The notes below the pieces were generated by a model that did not search any database, was not told the origin of the DNA, and worked only from the letters and a program-made list of their open reading frames with translations. A program made the position numbers and the translations under genes. This document shows, piece by piece, positions 1-11,522 of a stretch of 64,000 nucleotides of DNA. The stretch covers positions 4,588,001 to 4,652,000 of the forward strand of contig NW_025408670.1 in assembly GCF_020360975.1 (NCBI RefSeq). The letters are read 5' to 3'. The stretch comes from Hirsutella rhossiliensis. Taxonomy: Eukaryota; Ascomycota; Sordariomycetes; Hypocreales; Ophiocordycipitaceae. The first letter of the stretch is position 1, and every line of letters starts with the position of its first letter.

Positions 1-376
1 TTATAGCGTGATAGGTAACGTAAGACTATAGGTTCTAGTATAAGTAGTAGATTTAACTAGAATGTTCTATGCCCTACCTATTCTCGTATCGCGGATATCT
101 TTAGAACCGCTAGGCTAAAATAGGCAATAGGGTATCCGTTCTACTTATAATTAACTTATGTATTTTATATATATTCTTATTTATAAGGATAGGCTTATCC
201 TAACCCGCTTTTCCTAGAGGAAGGTATAGATATTTAGTAGAGGTCTTTGTCTTTTAAGGGTTATTCCCTTAGACTATATTATAGAGCCTCTTTTTACTAG
301 CTTATTCTATAAAGCCTCCCTATACCTATTATTTCTTTATAATAGTAAAATAGGAATTTAAGGGTATATTCTTATA
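1..376 (+). repeat. LTR-like arm, inverted partner of 3214-3589
   Basis: This 376-bp segment is, with RIP-type differences, the reverse complement of 3214-3589, and the two arms have equal length. The outer end reads ttatagcgtgatag and the inner end reads attcttata. The right arm sits where a 5' LTR should be for the minus-strand Gypsy coding relic between the arms. This arm points the wrong way to be its 3' LTR. It may be the LTR of a second copy lying mostly outside the window. The arm may also extend beyond position 1. Confidence 0.75.
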
Positions 377-3213
377 ATAAGCGCTAAAGGACCTTATCTT
401 AAAATACCCGCGCTATACGCGCCCTTAGGCTAGTCTATCCCTCCTTACTAGGCCGAGGTAAAGGTATAGGGGAAGGCTTATTTATTAGCGCCGCGCCTTC
501 CTTTACTAAGGAAGCTCCTATATAAGTCTATAGCGCTTCTTATAGGATAAGCTATAGATCCTAGGCCTTAATATCCGCTCCTATCGGCCGGTCTTAATCC
601 CTTTAAGAAAGTATATCTAAGACTATAAAGTCCCGCCCTAGCTAGTACTTAATCGAGAAGTTAAAGTATAAGAAATACTCTACTTAGTAGGCTTACTACT
701 CTAAGAGGTACTAGCGGGTTATAAAGTACTTAAGGTTCCTATAGTTTATAAGAACCTTAAAGCTCTTATAGCTCTAGAGCTCCGCTTACTATTACTTAAG
801 GTAGCTAATAATCGCTAGTATCTCTTTATTATAAATAGTATAATTCCGCTTTACTAGGGTTAGCTTATAAGAGTAGAACGCTATTAGTTACTTTTACTTA
901 TTTAACTTTTAAGAGAGCGTTCCTTTAAGTGCCTAGCCGCTATAGTCCGCTTTAACTAATATAAACTAATTAAAGTCCTACTAAAGTAGTACTAAGGCTT
1001 ATAAGAATAAGTCCTTAAGCGTATAGAATGCTCCTTCTTATATAGGCCCTTAATAAAAGGCGGTCCGTTTCCTAGTAATTTTATTTAAGGGACTTATAAT
1101 ATAAGAGAAGCCCTTAATAAATATCCTATAATAGTTCGCGAACTTAAGGAAGCTCTATATACTTATTTATATAGTTAGGGCCGCTTAGTCTTAGATCGCT
1201 TAGATCTTTATAGGGTCCGCCTATATACCTACGCCTATATAGATAATAAAGCCTAGGTACTTAACCCTCTTAACTTTAAATTTATACTTATCTAGGTTAA
1301 GGTAGAGCCTATAAAGTTAAAGGCGCTCTAGGACCTTTTATACTTTCTATATATAATTATTATAAGAGCCGCTTATATAAATAAGGATATTATCTATATA
1401 TATAAAGGCGAACTAATTAAGGACGTCTTAAAGTATATTATTAATATAATACTAGAAGGTAGTAAGCGCTCCTAAGAGGCTAGGGGGCATTATAAGCTAC
1501 TTAAATAAGCTATAGCGGATATAAATCGCTATCTTTTACTCGTTACCTTCTAAGATCTATACCTTATAGAACGCTTATTTTATATCTAGCTTTATAAACT
1601 ACTTTACCTTTAAAATATTATAGAGCGTATCTAAGATTAAGGGTAAAGGGTAGCGGTCTAGCCTTATAATTACGTTTAAAGCCCTATAATTATAATAAAA
1701 CTATATCCTACCCCTTAGTTTATATATAAATTAGACTAGCGCTCTTACTTTAAAGCTACTTACTTAAATAAAACCCTTATTTAAGAGGTCCCTTAGTATC
1801 TTCTTTAGTACTAATAGCTCTACGTATAATATACTATATAGCGGTCTAAACAGTATAGGTAGTTCCTATCCTTTTTTATTAGTACGGAGTATAATCTTAT
1901 AGTCTACCCTTAGCTTATATAGGTTAAGCTTATCTACTTCCTAGGACTTAAATAGCGGTAGGAGGTTATAAAAGCGCTTTAATATCTACTACTATAGCTT
2001 AAAAGGTAACTTTAGCTTCTTTATATAAAGGGCCTTATTAATATCTACTAAGCTAACTATATAGACCGCTATATTAGCCGCTGCCTAGCCTTACCCCTAT
2101 TTTACTTATTATATAGTTCCTATAAAGATAGAGGTAAGGACGTCTTATATTAAGTATAAAGCTCGTATACTTAGTCTTATACTTATAGAACTATTATTAT
2201 AGCGGACCTACTATTATATAAGCCTAAACTATAGCTTCCTTTAGTATAAAACTAAGTATAACTCTATATATAATAACTAAGGTTTCCTAAGGATTAAGGG
2301 AAACTCTAGTTAAGAGATTATATAGGTTATAATAAGCTTATAGTAACTATCGACCTCTATAGCTAGCTATATAATACCCTTAATTACTATACCTTTTATT
2401 ATACTTAAGGCGCTCTTTACTTACCTTAGGGCGATCTTTTCTACTAGTACTTATATTTCTTATATAAGCGCCTTATTAACTATAGCGTAGTACTAATAGC
2501 CCTTATTTATAAGGGCGGTAGTAAGTAAGGAGTTATTAATTATAACTTATATTAAAGTAGGCTTCTCTTTTATATAAGCGGATAATTCCTCCTTCTCTTT
2601 TACTAGTACTAGTAATTAAAGCTCTAGAGCCCGTCTTTACTCTAGAGCTACTCTTTTTCCTCTAGGCTTAAGGGGGCAGAGTCCTCCTTATCGTCTAAGG
2701 TAAGGAGCGGTTCTATCTTTACTACTTAAACCGCTATAGGCCGCTTAGCTAAAAGGAAGGGGTATTTTAATATAAAGTATATAGATACTCTATAACGTAG
2801 GTAGCGGCTATTAGCCTTCCTCTTTTTAATTTCCTTACTTATTACTTACTTCGCCTACTACTTAAAGTATAGGGCGGTATAGGGGGTAGTCGACGGCGTC
2901 TTCTTACCGCGTTTAGCCTAGTCTATATAGGTAGCCGATATTAAGGTATCCCTATCTATATTAATAGCCAGTTATTTATCTTATAGAAGGGCGGTAATCC
3001 TATCGCTACTATATAGCGTGCGCTTACGGAGCTTCTAAAAATATAGCGTTTACTTATAGCCCTAAGCTACCTTTATTAACCGGCTTATATACTCGCTATA
3101 GTTAGTAGGTATAATTATAAGGATAAGTAGCTCTTATAAGGCTAGCGTAATCGAATTATATAGCTATATAAGCTTTACGCTATCTTCCTATACTATAGTC
3201 CCTACTACCTATA
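377..3213 (-). pseudogene. Gypsy gag-pol relic (RT and RNase H), RIP-degraded
   Basis: On the minus strand, conceptual translation with many stops shows Gypsy reverse transcriptase blocks at about 1900 to 1440: the YR-LN segment, the RYPLPLI block, a TKLD-like block and the MPFGLTNAPATFQ region. RNase H/connection homology follows at about 1000 to 560, including a DKE-LAI block and an RPGK block. The part at 2000-3200 should hold gag and protease but is too altered to define. No integrase is seen: the coding relic runs into the left LTR arm about 200 bp after RNase H. At 2.8 kb it is clearly shorter than a complete Gypsy interior. Almost every expected Trp or Gln codon is TAG or TAA, as RIP produces. 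It is a dead fragment. Confidence 0.7.
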
Positions 3214-3589
3214 TATAAGAATATACCCTTATATTCCTATTTTACTGTTATAAAGAAATAATAGGTATAGGGAGGCTTTATAGAATAAGCTAGTAAAAAG
3301 AGGCTCTATAATATAGTCTAAGGGAATAACCCTTAAAAGACAAAGACCTCTACTAAATATCTATACCTTCCTCTAGGAAACGCGGGTTAGGATAAGCCTA
3401 TCCTTATAAACAAAAATATATATAAAATGCATAAGTTAATAACGAGTAGAACGGATACCCTATTGCCTATTTTGGCCTAGCGGTTCCGAAGATATCCGCG
3501 ATACGAGAATAGGTAGGGCATAGAACATTCTAGTTAAATCTACTACTTATGCTAGAACCTATAGTCTTACGTTAACTATCACGCTATAA
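3214..3589 (-). repeat. LTR of the minus-strand Gypsy relic
   Basis: This is the partner of the arm at 1-376, in inverted orientation. It is less altered by RIP than the left arm: for example it keeps acgcggg where the left arm has the complement of aagcggg. Its position upstream of the minus-strand gag/RT relic fits a 5' LTR. Confidence 0.7.
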
Positions 3590-4696
3590 TTAGACCACCT
3601 ACTAAGTTAGGAAGATATACTATAGATAGAGCTTTTTAAGCACTATAGAATATGCTAGAAAGCTAACTAATTAGTCTACTAGTAGGCGAGCAATAGTTTA
3701 TAAAAGATAAAGGATTTCCCTAGGAGTAGTAGATTAAATAAGTAAGTTTACAAGCATCTTTTACAACGCTATTCTTTTAATATATTATTTAGCCCCTTAT
3801 ATGCTCGTTATAAATTTCGGACGAAATCCTACCCTATACTCCTTCGACCGAACTTTCCGCTTACGTTACCGATTACCCGATTCTACGCTTATTGCTTATA
3901 CCTTCTTATACTATAAGAGCGTCTCTTTAAAATCGGGAAGGAATTCGCTAAAGGTTTATTTATCTCTTTACTTAAAGGTCTATAGCCTATCTTACGCCTT
4001 CTCCCGCTCCTATACGTTACCGAATATATATATAAGGTATTAAAAGAAGTCTTATAGGTCGCGTCTGCCCCTAGGGCCACCCTTATCTTAGAATCTAAAG
4101 ATCCGCTATATCTATAGCTCTAGTAATATATAGAGGAGCGAATACTATACTATATCGCGATAGCTATTTAGGCCTTATTTCTTATTAGTTATAAACTTTA
4201 TTTATAGCTAGCTAAGGAAGAAGTAAAAGGACTTTAGCTTACTATCCTAAGTTAGCTAAAGGAGTAGCTTCCGCGTTAATAGTATCGTCGCTATAACCGG
4301 CGTTATAGAGGTCGTAGGGGTTAAAGCTAGTCTCGTAGATAGCTCCCTTAGTATAGTAAGAACCTTATCTTTCTCGCTAGCCGTTACGCTTTTAATCGCT
4401 TCTATAATAGCTATAATACTTCCTATCTATCTAGGGAGGGGCGGAGTGCTTCCTTAAGGGGGAGGCGCCCTCTTCGGAGAGATATTTATTAGATCTATTA
4501 GTTAATAGCTTATACTATTACGAAGTAGGTAGAAGTATACGTATAGGTGCCGTTTATAGGATAATATTAATAAGCTATATAGAGCTCTCTTATACGCGGC
4601 TAGCCTATATATATATATATAGGATCCGGCCCTTTATATATAACTATATAGCTTAGGCTATAGCCTAAGCCTATAACTTATAATAGTTAAAGACTC
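3590..4696 (+). pseudogene. LTR/gag-like relic of an unassigned retroelement
   Basis: 3590-3800 keeps some CA/TG dinucleotides and may be part of an LTR or leader. From 3801 an open frame runs 80 codons to 4043 (starting MLVINFGRNP). Its first part resembles the leader/gag start of Copia-B: both read aaatcctacc-tatactcctt (compare 59027). Downstream to about 4690 a gag-like frame, rich in Gln/Arg/Leu if TAG codons are read as former Gln/Trp, can be followed with stops. No protease or polymerase motif follows. At about 4697 the sequence joins the Copia-A 3' region. I read it as the 5' end of a separate, deleted LTR element. The 80-codon frame is unlikely to be a gene. Confidence 0.4.
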
Positions 4697-5538
4697 TTAT
4701 ACCCGCCTTAAGAGTTTATAAGAGGAGCTAATAGTACGTAGGAGGAAAGAGACGTTTATAGCTAAAGGGAGGAATTAGGACTTATCTTAAAGGAGGGCCC
4801 CTAGCTTAATTAATACTTATTCTTCTTAAAGGCCCCCTTTTTAAGGACTTATCCTTAGAGAAGCCCCCCTTTCTTATAAGACTTAATTTCCTCCTTAGGC
4901 CCGTTTTTCCTAAAGTAGGTTTAAAAGAGCCTAGGGCTAAAACCTAGATTTCTTAAGTAAGGGATAAGTATAGACTAAAACCTCCTCTATACGCTTACTA
5001 GCCTAAAGCTATATTAGCTATACCCTTATTATAAGGGCAGGCTATAGCTAAGGGGGTATATAGTAAAGTATAGCTTAATTTTATAGTTCTTAAAGATATC
5101 CCTTAGTAAGAGAGACTAAGGAAGCTAAAAAATAAGTTTTAAAGAAGGAGCTAAAAAGAAGTATAGAAAGAAGGGTAGGGGTATAAAGGGAAGTAGGAGT
5201 AGCGATAGCTTCCTATAAAGGTAGTAAGAGATAAGATAGATATACCGGCAACGGCTAGAAAAGAGGGGAAAAAACTAGTAAAACGCTTAGTAGTTAAAAG
5301 GATATTAGTAGCTTCTTTAAGTAGGATCTACTTTATTAATTAAGATACTAGATAGGTATAAAGAGGGGCGTTAAATAAAAGAAAGAAGAAAAATAAAGGT
5401 AATATAATAATTACTCCCTTACTATAATTACTGCCCTTATAAGAATTAAATATCTCTGCCCTACTTATTCGACCTCTTACTTTTACTTTTATATTTATAT
5501 ATTTTATATATACTTCTTATATCTCTCTTTACGAGATA
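4697..5538 (+). mobile_element. Copia-A 3' end with LTR (5059-5538)
   Basis: This matches the 3' non-coding end and LTR of the Copia-A family, also seen at 20480-21283 and 36650-37475 and reversed at 11824-12700 and 23619-24480. The LTR starts tatagtaaag and ends tacgagata. Both are RIP-altered forms of the family termini TATCGCGAAG and CTTCGCGATA, which are inverted repeats of each other. The LTR is 480 bp. No Copia coding sequence precedes it, so it is a truncated 3' remnant. Confidence 0.8.
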
Positions 5539-5950
5539 TATTAGTAAGACTATACTAAGGATATATTACTAAAAAAGAAAGTTATTAAGCTTAATCTTTC
5601 TTATATATTTCTAGGTAATTACTATATTAATATACTTAAAGAGGCCCTTATAAGGGTTTAGCGCTTTTACTTTATTAAACTAAGGTAGGAAGTTAATATA
5701 GTAGAGGGTAGGTTAGCTATAATTAATACTAAAGAAATTCATACCTATTATTAAAGTAAAGAGAGAATATATAACGGTTTAAGTAATATTAAGCTATTAT
5801 CTTTTTCTTATTTTTATAGCTTAAATTAATACTTATTTTATATCTTACTATGTCTTTAATCTCTCTTAATCCTTAGTATTAGCTAACTATTTACTATATA
5901 AAGAGCGAGTAAGCCGGCTTTAGAAAAGGGCAAGTTACCTATTTATAATT
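5539..5950. other. AT-rich DNA between Copia-A LTR and gene island
   Basis: Strongly AT-rich, with few CA/TG dinucleotides and no recognisable coding or repeat similarity within the window. It is probably RIP-affected DNA or spread of RIP from the adjacent LTR. Composition changes abruptly at about 5960-5990, where CA- and TG-containing sequence begins. Confidence 0.4.
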
Positions 5951-6220
5951 AAATAGGGGCTAGAGTTTAAGTGTCTTCGCACACGGTTCACGTTAAACGT
6001 TAAGCCTAAAGCGTAGTGCACCCCGTTGTAAGTATTAAGCGGGTATGCATCTATTGAAGCGCAACCACTAACTTTTGAGTGCGCAGACAAGTTCCGATGT
6101 TATCCCGTTTCCTCATCAATTAACTGACTTGACCTTGGTGTTTCGCATTGTACCGGAAGAGTAGCCGCAAGTGCATTCGCAGAGTCAAGCCAGGCAAGCC
6201 TAGACCTTGGACTGCCTAGC
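5951..6220 (+). promoter_or_regulatory. Upstream region of the kinase gene
   Basis: This is non-coding DNA of normal composition. An in-frame TGA lies at about 6123, and no in-frame ATG lies between it and 6221, so the first ATG of the open frame is 6221. No convincing TATA box is visible near the start. An AT-rich tataattaaat lies at about 5943, some 275 bp upstream of the ATG. The assignment as promoter is positional only. Confidence 0.3.
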
Positions 6221-7826
6221 ATGTGCTCCACGCTGGAGCTCCTTGACCGTGGTCCCATCACATACGAGTCAGCCGCCAACAAAGAGGCCAACATCCTCAA
6301 TCAGCTGCCACACGTCGCAGCCACAAAGGCACTATATCGGAGTCTTTGGGACCAGAGAGACGTGATTGCTGCGCTTGCCAAACACCATCTTCGTCTTGGC
6401 CATCGGGACGAATGCGTTGCTCTACCCCCGTGCGAATGGATCCGGGGCAGGTTCAATGTCTGCATACCCGTCAAGGTGACGACGGCCGCTTGCACCAAGC
6501 AGGTCATGCTGCGGTGTCCAATGTCATACAAGCTCGCCGAATCCCAGTATCCCGGCACCGTCGATGAGAAGCTGAGCTGCGAGGTGGCCACCTATGCCTG
6601 GATGCAAGAGAACTGTTCAGACATCCGGATTCCCCACCTATACGGCTTCGGCTTCTCCGACGACCGCCATGTAAGCCCTCCGTCGTTCTCTCTGACGCCC
6701 TGAATGCACGATTAACCGGTTCAATGTCTAGTATACGCACGTGGAACAGCGGCCTTTCCACGTCCGTCTCGCTCGCAGGTTCCAACGTCATCTCTACAAG
6801 CTCCTTGGATACTCGCGCCTGTCTCTTTACACGGCCAATCCAACATCTCTCCGTCTGCCGACTGCATACATGTTCATCGAACACATCGGCCCGGAGGTGG
6901 GCCAAATGCTCTCAAACACGTGGGGCAGCGCGCAGAATGATGATGACCGAAGACAAAGGCTGTTCCGCGGCATGGCTCGAATCATGCTCTCCTTGGCTCG
7001 TGTTCCTCATCTACAGATAGGGTCATTTCGATTTGATCCCGATGGCTCCGTTGTCTTAGGGAACCGCCCCCTGACCTGCTCAATGATAATACTGGAGAAT
7101 GACGGTGCCCTAAGAACGATGCAACAGTCCCAAACCTATCGTTCCACGGAAGCATTCGTGGCAGACATGCTCACGCTGCACGATGATTATTTCCTGGCAA
7201 AGCCAAACGCGGTTCTCGACGATGCAGACTGTCACGGCCAGATGGCAGTCCAAGTAATACTCCGGGCGCTTTCGCACCACTTCATCCGGAGGGACCAACG
7301 GAACGGGCCGTTCTTGCTCCAGCCTACCGACCTACACGCCAGCAACATATTCGTCGACGCAGATTGGAACGTCACATGCCTCGTCGACCTTGAATGGATA
7401 TGCGCCCTACCTGCCGAGATGCTTGCTGTGCCGTATTGGATCACTGGATGTGGTATCGATGAGATAGAGGGTGACCGCCTCGACGAATTCGACAAGGCCA
7501 GGCAAGAGTTTCTACACATCTTGGAGCAAGAAGAACGCAGCACCTCAGCCGAGCACGGCTTGTCGTTATCCAAGATCATGCAAGAAATGTGGGACTCGAA
7601 TGGGGTGTGGTTTTGGTTCTGCATCGAGTCTGTGAATGCTTCGCTCTGTGTTGTGGCACAGCACATCTGCCCCAGGTTCTCGATGCATCTGTCTTCGGAC
7701 GTCGAGACGACCATATCTAGTTTTTGGTCTCAAGACTCTGCTCAGATAGTTGAGAAGAAGCGGGCGGACTTAGAGACGTACGAAAAAGAGCTCAGACAGT
7801 TCTTCGGCAAAGCATCATGCGCATAA
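6221..7826 (+). CDS. Aminoglycoside-phosphotransferase-like (APH/protein-kinase-fold) protein
   Basis: Two exons (6221-6670 and 6732-7826) encode 514 residues. The product belongs to the fungal APH-like kinase family, usually annotated as phosphotransferase or hypothetical and expanded in many Pezizomycotina; the substrate is unknown. Exon 1 has the N-lobe region, ending with HLYGFGFSDDRH. Exon 2 has the family-typical stretches RPFHVRLARRFQ, YMFIEHIGPEVGQMLSNTW and GIDEI. The catalytic loop reads TDLHASNIF, with Asp350 as likely catalytic base and Asn355 as metal ligand. LVDLEW at about 368-372 supplies the second metal-binding Asp369. No signal peptide or membrane segment is evident, so a cytosolic location is likely. 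The frame has no internal stop apart from the intron, and composition is normal, unlike the RIP-altered repeats on both sides. It is the only intact gene seen. Expression and activity are not shown by sequence. Confidence 0.88.
6671..6731 (+). other. Spliceosomal intron of the APH-like gene (61 bp)
   Basis: Donor GTAAGC follows codon 150 (cat), acceptor is gtctAG, and a plausible branch site gattaac lies about 20 nt before the acceptor. Splicing is phase 0 and joins DDRH to YTHVEQRPF, a continuous family-like sequence. Reading through would stop after 10 more codons. Confidence 0.88.
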
Positions 7827-9104
7827 ATGCAGAAGTGGAAGAGGCGGATTTTCCTCAGTTGTCTCTTGTTCAAAACGGGCAGCCCTCAAGTCGCTCGACA
7901 AGACGGTTAATAGAACGACTGTTGACGCCCACTACATGTGCGGTGCAATCAATTATGTTTTGCCGCCTCCGGCTGCTATGCTCTTCTCTGCCTCTTTCTT
8001 TCTATCTGCCTGGTCTCTTGCTGTCTTTCTCCGTTCCCTGTCCTGTTTAACATTCCTGCCGGATGACAGCACACTCGCCATGTCGCCTGCTTTCCCCTGA
8101 ATCGCGATGGCCGCTTCTTCGACGAAGCCACTGTACTCCCCGGACGAGTGATAACCACTCGTGCCTCGGCCACTGTCTGCCATTTGATCCGGCTTGGGTA
8201 AGACTTGAAGGAACTCGTGAGTCCAGACAGAGACAGCCCTATACCGGTCAGCAATCGCACCCAACGGCTGGCATCGGCGTACATACTCGACGAGTGCAGT
8301 TGGCTTGTTGGATCTTATAATGAAGAGAGCAGATGGCAGCTTGAATAAGACCAGATGGGTAAAGAATGGGAGGAGGGAACCAGAGGTATTCCAGGCACTC
8401 ATATATAAGGACCGGAACATGGCATGGACACTTGCATTTCACGCTCGCAGGCGCACAAAGCTACCAAACCATGTGCACCGCGATCGTGTTGGCTAGGCTG
8501 GCCGTCTCTCAGGCATGCTGCTCCTGCCCCGGCCCGACCTACGTTGAAGTGGTGTCGAGGCCGGCAGCGAAGAGCTGGCTCTCTCGGCGGTGGAATCTGT
8601 TGCCTCGGGGACTTCAACGCACTACCATTGGCTGCAGCATGTTTGTTCCTCTTCACGATGACAGCATATGCACTGTACCATAGGGCACGCACTGGCGATG
8701 CCGTGTAGGGCAACAAGTCCGGAGTGTCAGCGTGCTACTTTAATTTTACTTTATGTCCCAAGCGACTCAGTATCGCAGCTTGCCTGGGGCGTGAACCAAC
8801 ACCAGGCTAAGGTACCCCGAAAATGCATGCATGCATGCATGCATGCAATTAAACAGTCTACCTTTCCCGCCGCTTTATGTCAGAACCTGCGGCTTTGAAT
8901 GATCCTGAATAGGAAGGTCACAATGGAGAATGCAATGTGTAAAACTAATCGCGGGGGGTGGGTGATGCCTTGACGTAGCATCGGGGTGGTATCCGAGGGC
9001 TTGCTAAGCGCCGCTAATCTAGTCGGGTGGGGCGAGCCTAGAATCAGCGACCAGACGGGCTAATCGAATCTAGAGATATCTACTAGAACGGCGCGCGGTA
9101 GAGA
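7827..9104. other. Unassigned unique sequence downstream of the kinase gene
   Basis: Normal composition with CA/TG present and no match to the repeats in this window. 7975-8050 is pyrimidine-rich on the plus strand. Several overlapping frames of 60-155 codons exist on both strands. The longest is minus 7953-8420 (155 codons), Arg/Lys/Glu-rich at its end and without a recognised domain. A tatataagg motif lies at 8401. From about 8940 to 9100 the DNA turns GC-rich, with inverted or duplicated gatatc and tctaga motifs, before meeting a Copia-A LTR fragment. I see no gene I can support; 3' UTR, a decayed gene or an uncharacterised repeat are all possible. Confidence 0.35.
8823..8846. repeat. (ATGC)6 microsatellite
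   Basis: Six perfect copies of atgc. The array is self-complementary and can form a hairpin. It is rich in TG and CA, which confirms that this stretch has not been altered by RIP. Confidence 0.95.
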
Positions 9105-9418
9105 TATCGCGAAGCGTGGCCTGATTTCGCAGTTCTCGGAGATATCCCTAGGTAAGAGGGATCTGGGAAGCTAAAAACACTAGTAAAAGAAGAAGGAAGA
9201 AGGAGCTAAAAAGAGGTGTAGAAAGGAGGGTAGGAGAGAGGGAAAGTAAAAGTAGCGATAGCTTCCTATAAAGGTAGCGAAAGATAAGATAAAGGAGCTA
9301 GTAATAGTTAAAAAGGAAGGGAAAAACTAAAAAAAAAAGCTTAATAGTTAAAAAGATATTAGTAGCTTCTTTAAGTAAGATCTCTTTTATTAATTAAGAT
9401 ATTAAAGGAATATAAAGA
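9105..9418 (+). repeat. Copia-A LTR, truncated by a second LTR
   Basis: Starts with the intact terminus tatcgcgaag and follows the Copia-A LTR for about 314 bp, until a complete LTR of the same family begins inside it at 9419. The first 100 bp keep more G and C (gcgtggcctgatttcgcag) than other copies. Confidence 0.75.
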
Positions 9419-9895
9419 TATCGCGAAGCGTAGCTTAATTTCTTACTTCTCGGAGATATCCTATAGTATAAGGGACCTAGGAAGCTAAAAAACAGGTTTT
9501 AAAGAAGGAGCTAAAAGGAGGTATAGAGAGGAGGGTAGGGGTAAGAGGGGAAGTAAAAGTAGCGATAGCTTTCTATAGAGGTAGTAAGAGATAAGATAGA
9601 TATACTAGTAATAGCTAGAAAGAAAGGGAAAAATAAGTAAAAAGCTTAGTAGTTAAAAGGATATTAGTAGCTTCTTTAAGTAGGATCTTCTTTATTAATT
9701 AAGATACTAAATAAGTATAAAGAGGGGTATTAGATAAAAGAAAGAAGGATAATTAAGGTAATATAATAATTACTCCTTTACTATAATTACTACCTTAGTA
9801 AGAATTAAATATCTCTACCCTACCTATTTAACCCCTTACTTTTAATTTTACCTTTATATATTTTATATATACTTTTAATATCTATCTTTATAAGA
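9419..9895 (+). repeat. Copia-A LTR (5' LTR of the broken copy A1)
   Basis: 477 bp, from tatcgcgaag to ctttataaga, the RIP form of CTTCGCGATA. It is directly followed by the gag leader gttataagcctataagg, the same junction as in the other Copia-A copies, so it is a 5' LTR. Confidence 0.85.
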
Positions 9896-11522
9896 GTTAT
9901 AAGCCTATAAGGAATAGAATTCCTATACCTTTTAGCTACTATAAAAGGCACCTTTCTTATACCCTTTATAGCTTCCTTTTACCCCTCTTACTAGAAAAGC
10001 TAATTTTTAATTAACTTTTCTACCCCTTCTTTTATAATAATATCGAAAAAACGACTCTTTTACTATCCTTATAGTCTATAAGACGATTTATATAAAGCCC
10101 TAAGATTAAGATAAGTAGGTAAAGGAGCTATAGGCTTATATAGATAGAACTATTTATAATTTAGTCTTCTTTAATAAGTAGGACCTTCTTAAGCCCTCTC
10201 TTTAACCTAGAGTAATAGAATTTATAAAAGGAGCTTCCCTCTTCTTTAAGCTAACCTCCGTATAATAAAGAGCTTTTCCTACTACCTTAAGTAACTATAA
10301 GAGCTACTATAAGAAATACCTTTATAAGATAAAGCTACTAACTACTACTTATATAGTAATAACGGAATCTATTAGTACTATAAAGCTAATCTCTTTTTAA
10401 GAAGAAGAGACTCTTAAGTAGTAGCTATTAAAGCTCGAGACCTTAATAGCTTCCTTAAGGGGCTATATAATAAACCGTATTAAGAAGACCTATATAATAT
10501 ACCTAGGAGCCTTTTTTACTAGGAACCTATTAGCTTCTTTATAGCTAGCTAAGTAAGAAGAGATCCTTAAGGAAGCTAACTAATACTTCTTAATAAAAGC
10601 TCTTTCTAGCTAGTAGCTATAAGATATATCTCTATTAATAAAGCTTATTAGTAATAGTTACTTAACTATCTTTTAAGAAGCTAGCTAGGAACTAAATATA
10701 GAGGCTACTTAAGTATAATAGTAAGTAGTTTTATTCCTTTATAGTTAGTACTTAACCTAAACGGTTTAACCTACTACTATTATAGCTACTATAGCCCCTA
10801 TAGCTATAGCTACCGCTGCTACTACTATCGCTATTACCCCTTTAGCTCTTCCTCCCTTAATAGCCTTAACGCTATTATTAACTATAGCTACGGCCCTAGC
10901 CCTAGCTCCGCCTCTTACTCTAGGCCCGGCCCTAGTCCCGTTAGTTAAACTAGCCTAACTAGTCCCTTAATAGACCTTTTAGTCTATTAGTTAAAAAATT
11001 AAAGAACTAGTCGAAATTAAACCTCTTTATTAAAATTAGTAATAAGGGGTAAAAAGAAGGGGTTTTTAAGTAGACCTTCTAGATTAAGATAAGGATTCCT
11101 TAAAGAAATAAAAGACTAAACGAAATAGCTACCTAGCCTATAAATCCCTAAGCTATTAGTTATTATAGTTATTATAATACTAGTAGGTCTTTAAGGAAAA
11201 CCGACTTAAAGGATTTAACCTTTTAAAGAGGCTATAAGAAACGATATAATAGTCTTTTAAGGAGGACCCCTTATTATAAAAAAAGATAGATAAGATTTAG
11301 GTTACTAAGAAATAGTAACTAACGCTACTACCTTTATTCGAGCTATAAATTTAAGGAAATATTATTAGTATAGTAAATCCGGCCTTTATCTTCCCTATAG
11401 ATTAATAAAGCTAAGACTAACTATTAAGACCCTCTAACTATCCCTTATAATAATTAGCTATCCTTAACTTTAGTACTTCCCTTAATATCTATAATAAACT
11501 CTTATAACTCTAGTCCTTTAAG
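9896..11522 (+). pseudogene. Copia-A gag relic (copy A1)
   Basis: Collinear with the gag regions of A2 (minus strand, 17696 to about 16080) and A4 (54435-55960). It includes the Ala/Thr-rich low-complexity part with gct/act runs at 10770-10930. Frames are riddled with TAG/TAA. The relic stops at 11522, where a SINE-B copy and then an inverted Copia-A copy begin. Collinear A1-type pol sequence resumes only at 18157, and the protease/integrase part (about 1.1 kb in A2) is missing. Confidence 0.7.

Noticed and set aside
1..3589. A DNA transposon with 376-bp terminal inverted repeats
   Set aside because: The interior carries Gypsy RT and RNase H on the minus strand and no transposase signal. Two opposed LTRs explain it better.
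3801..4080. 80-codon plus frame and 63-codon minus frame as host genes
   Set aside because: They lie in retroelement relic sequence; the plus frame start resembles the leader/gag start of Copia-B and continues into a stop-filled gag-like region.
6100..6905. Minus-strand and alternative-frame open frames over the kinase gene (for example 6301-6591 and 6504-6905 minus, 6346-6567 plus)
   Set aside because: They overlap the well-supported two-exon gene, show no domain, and are expected by chance in GC-normal coding DNA.
7817..8898. Overlapping open frames of 62-155 codons on both strands downstream of the kinase gene
   Set aside because: No recognisable domain, no clear start context, mutual overlap. 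The 155-codon minus frame (7953-8420) is the only one worth a transcript check, but I cannot support it as a gene.
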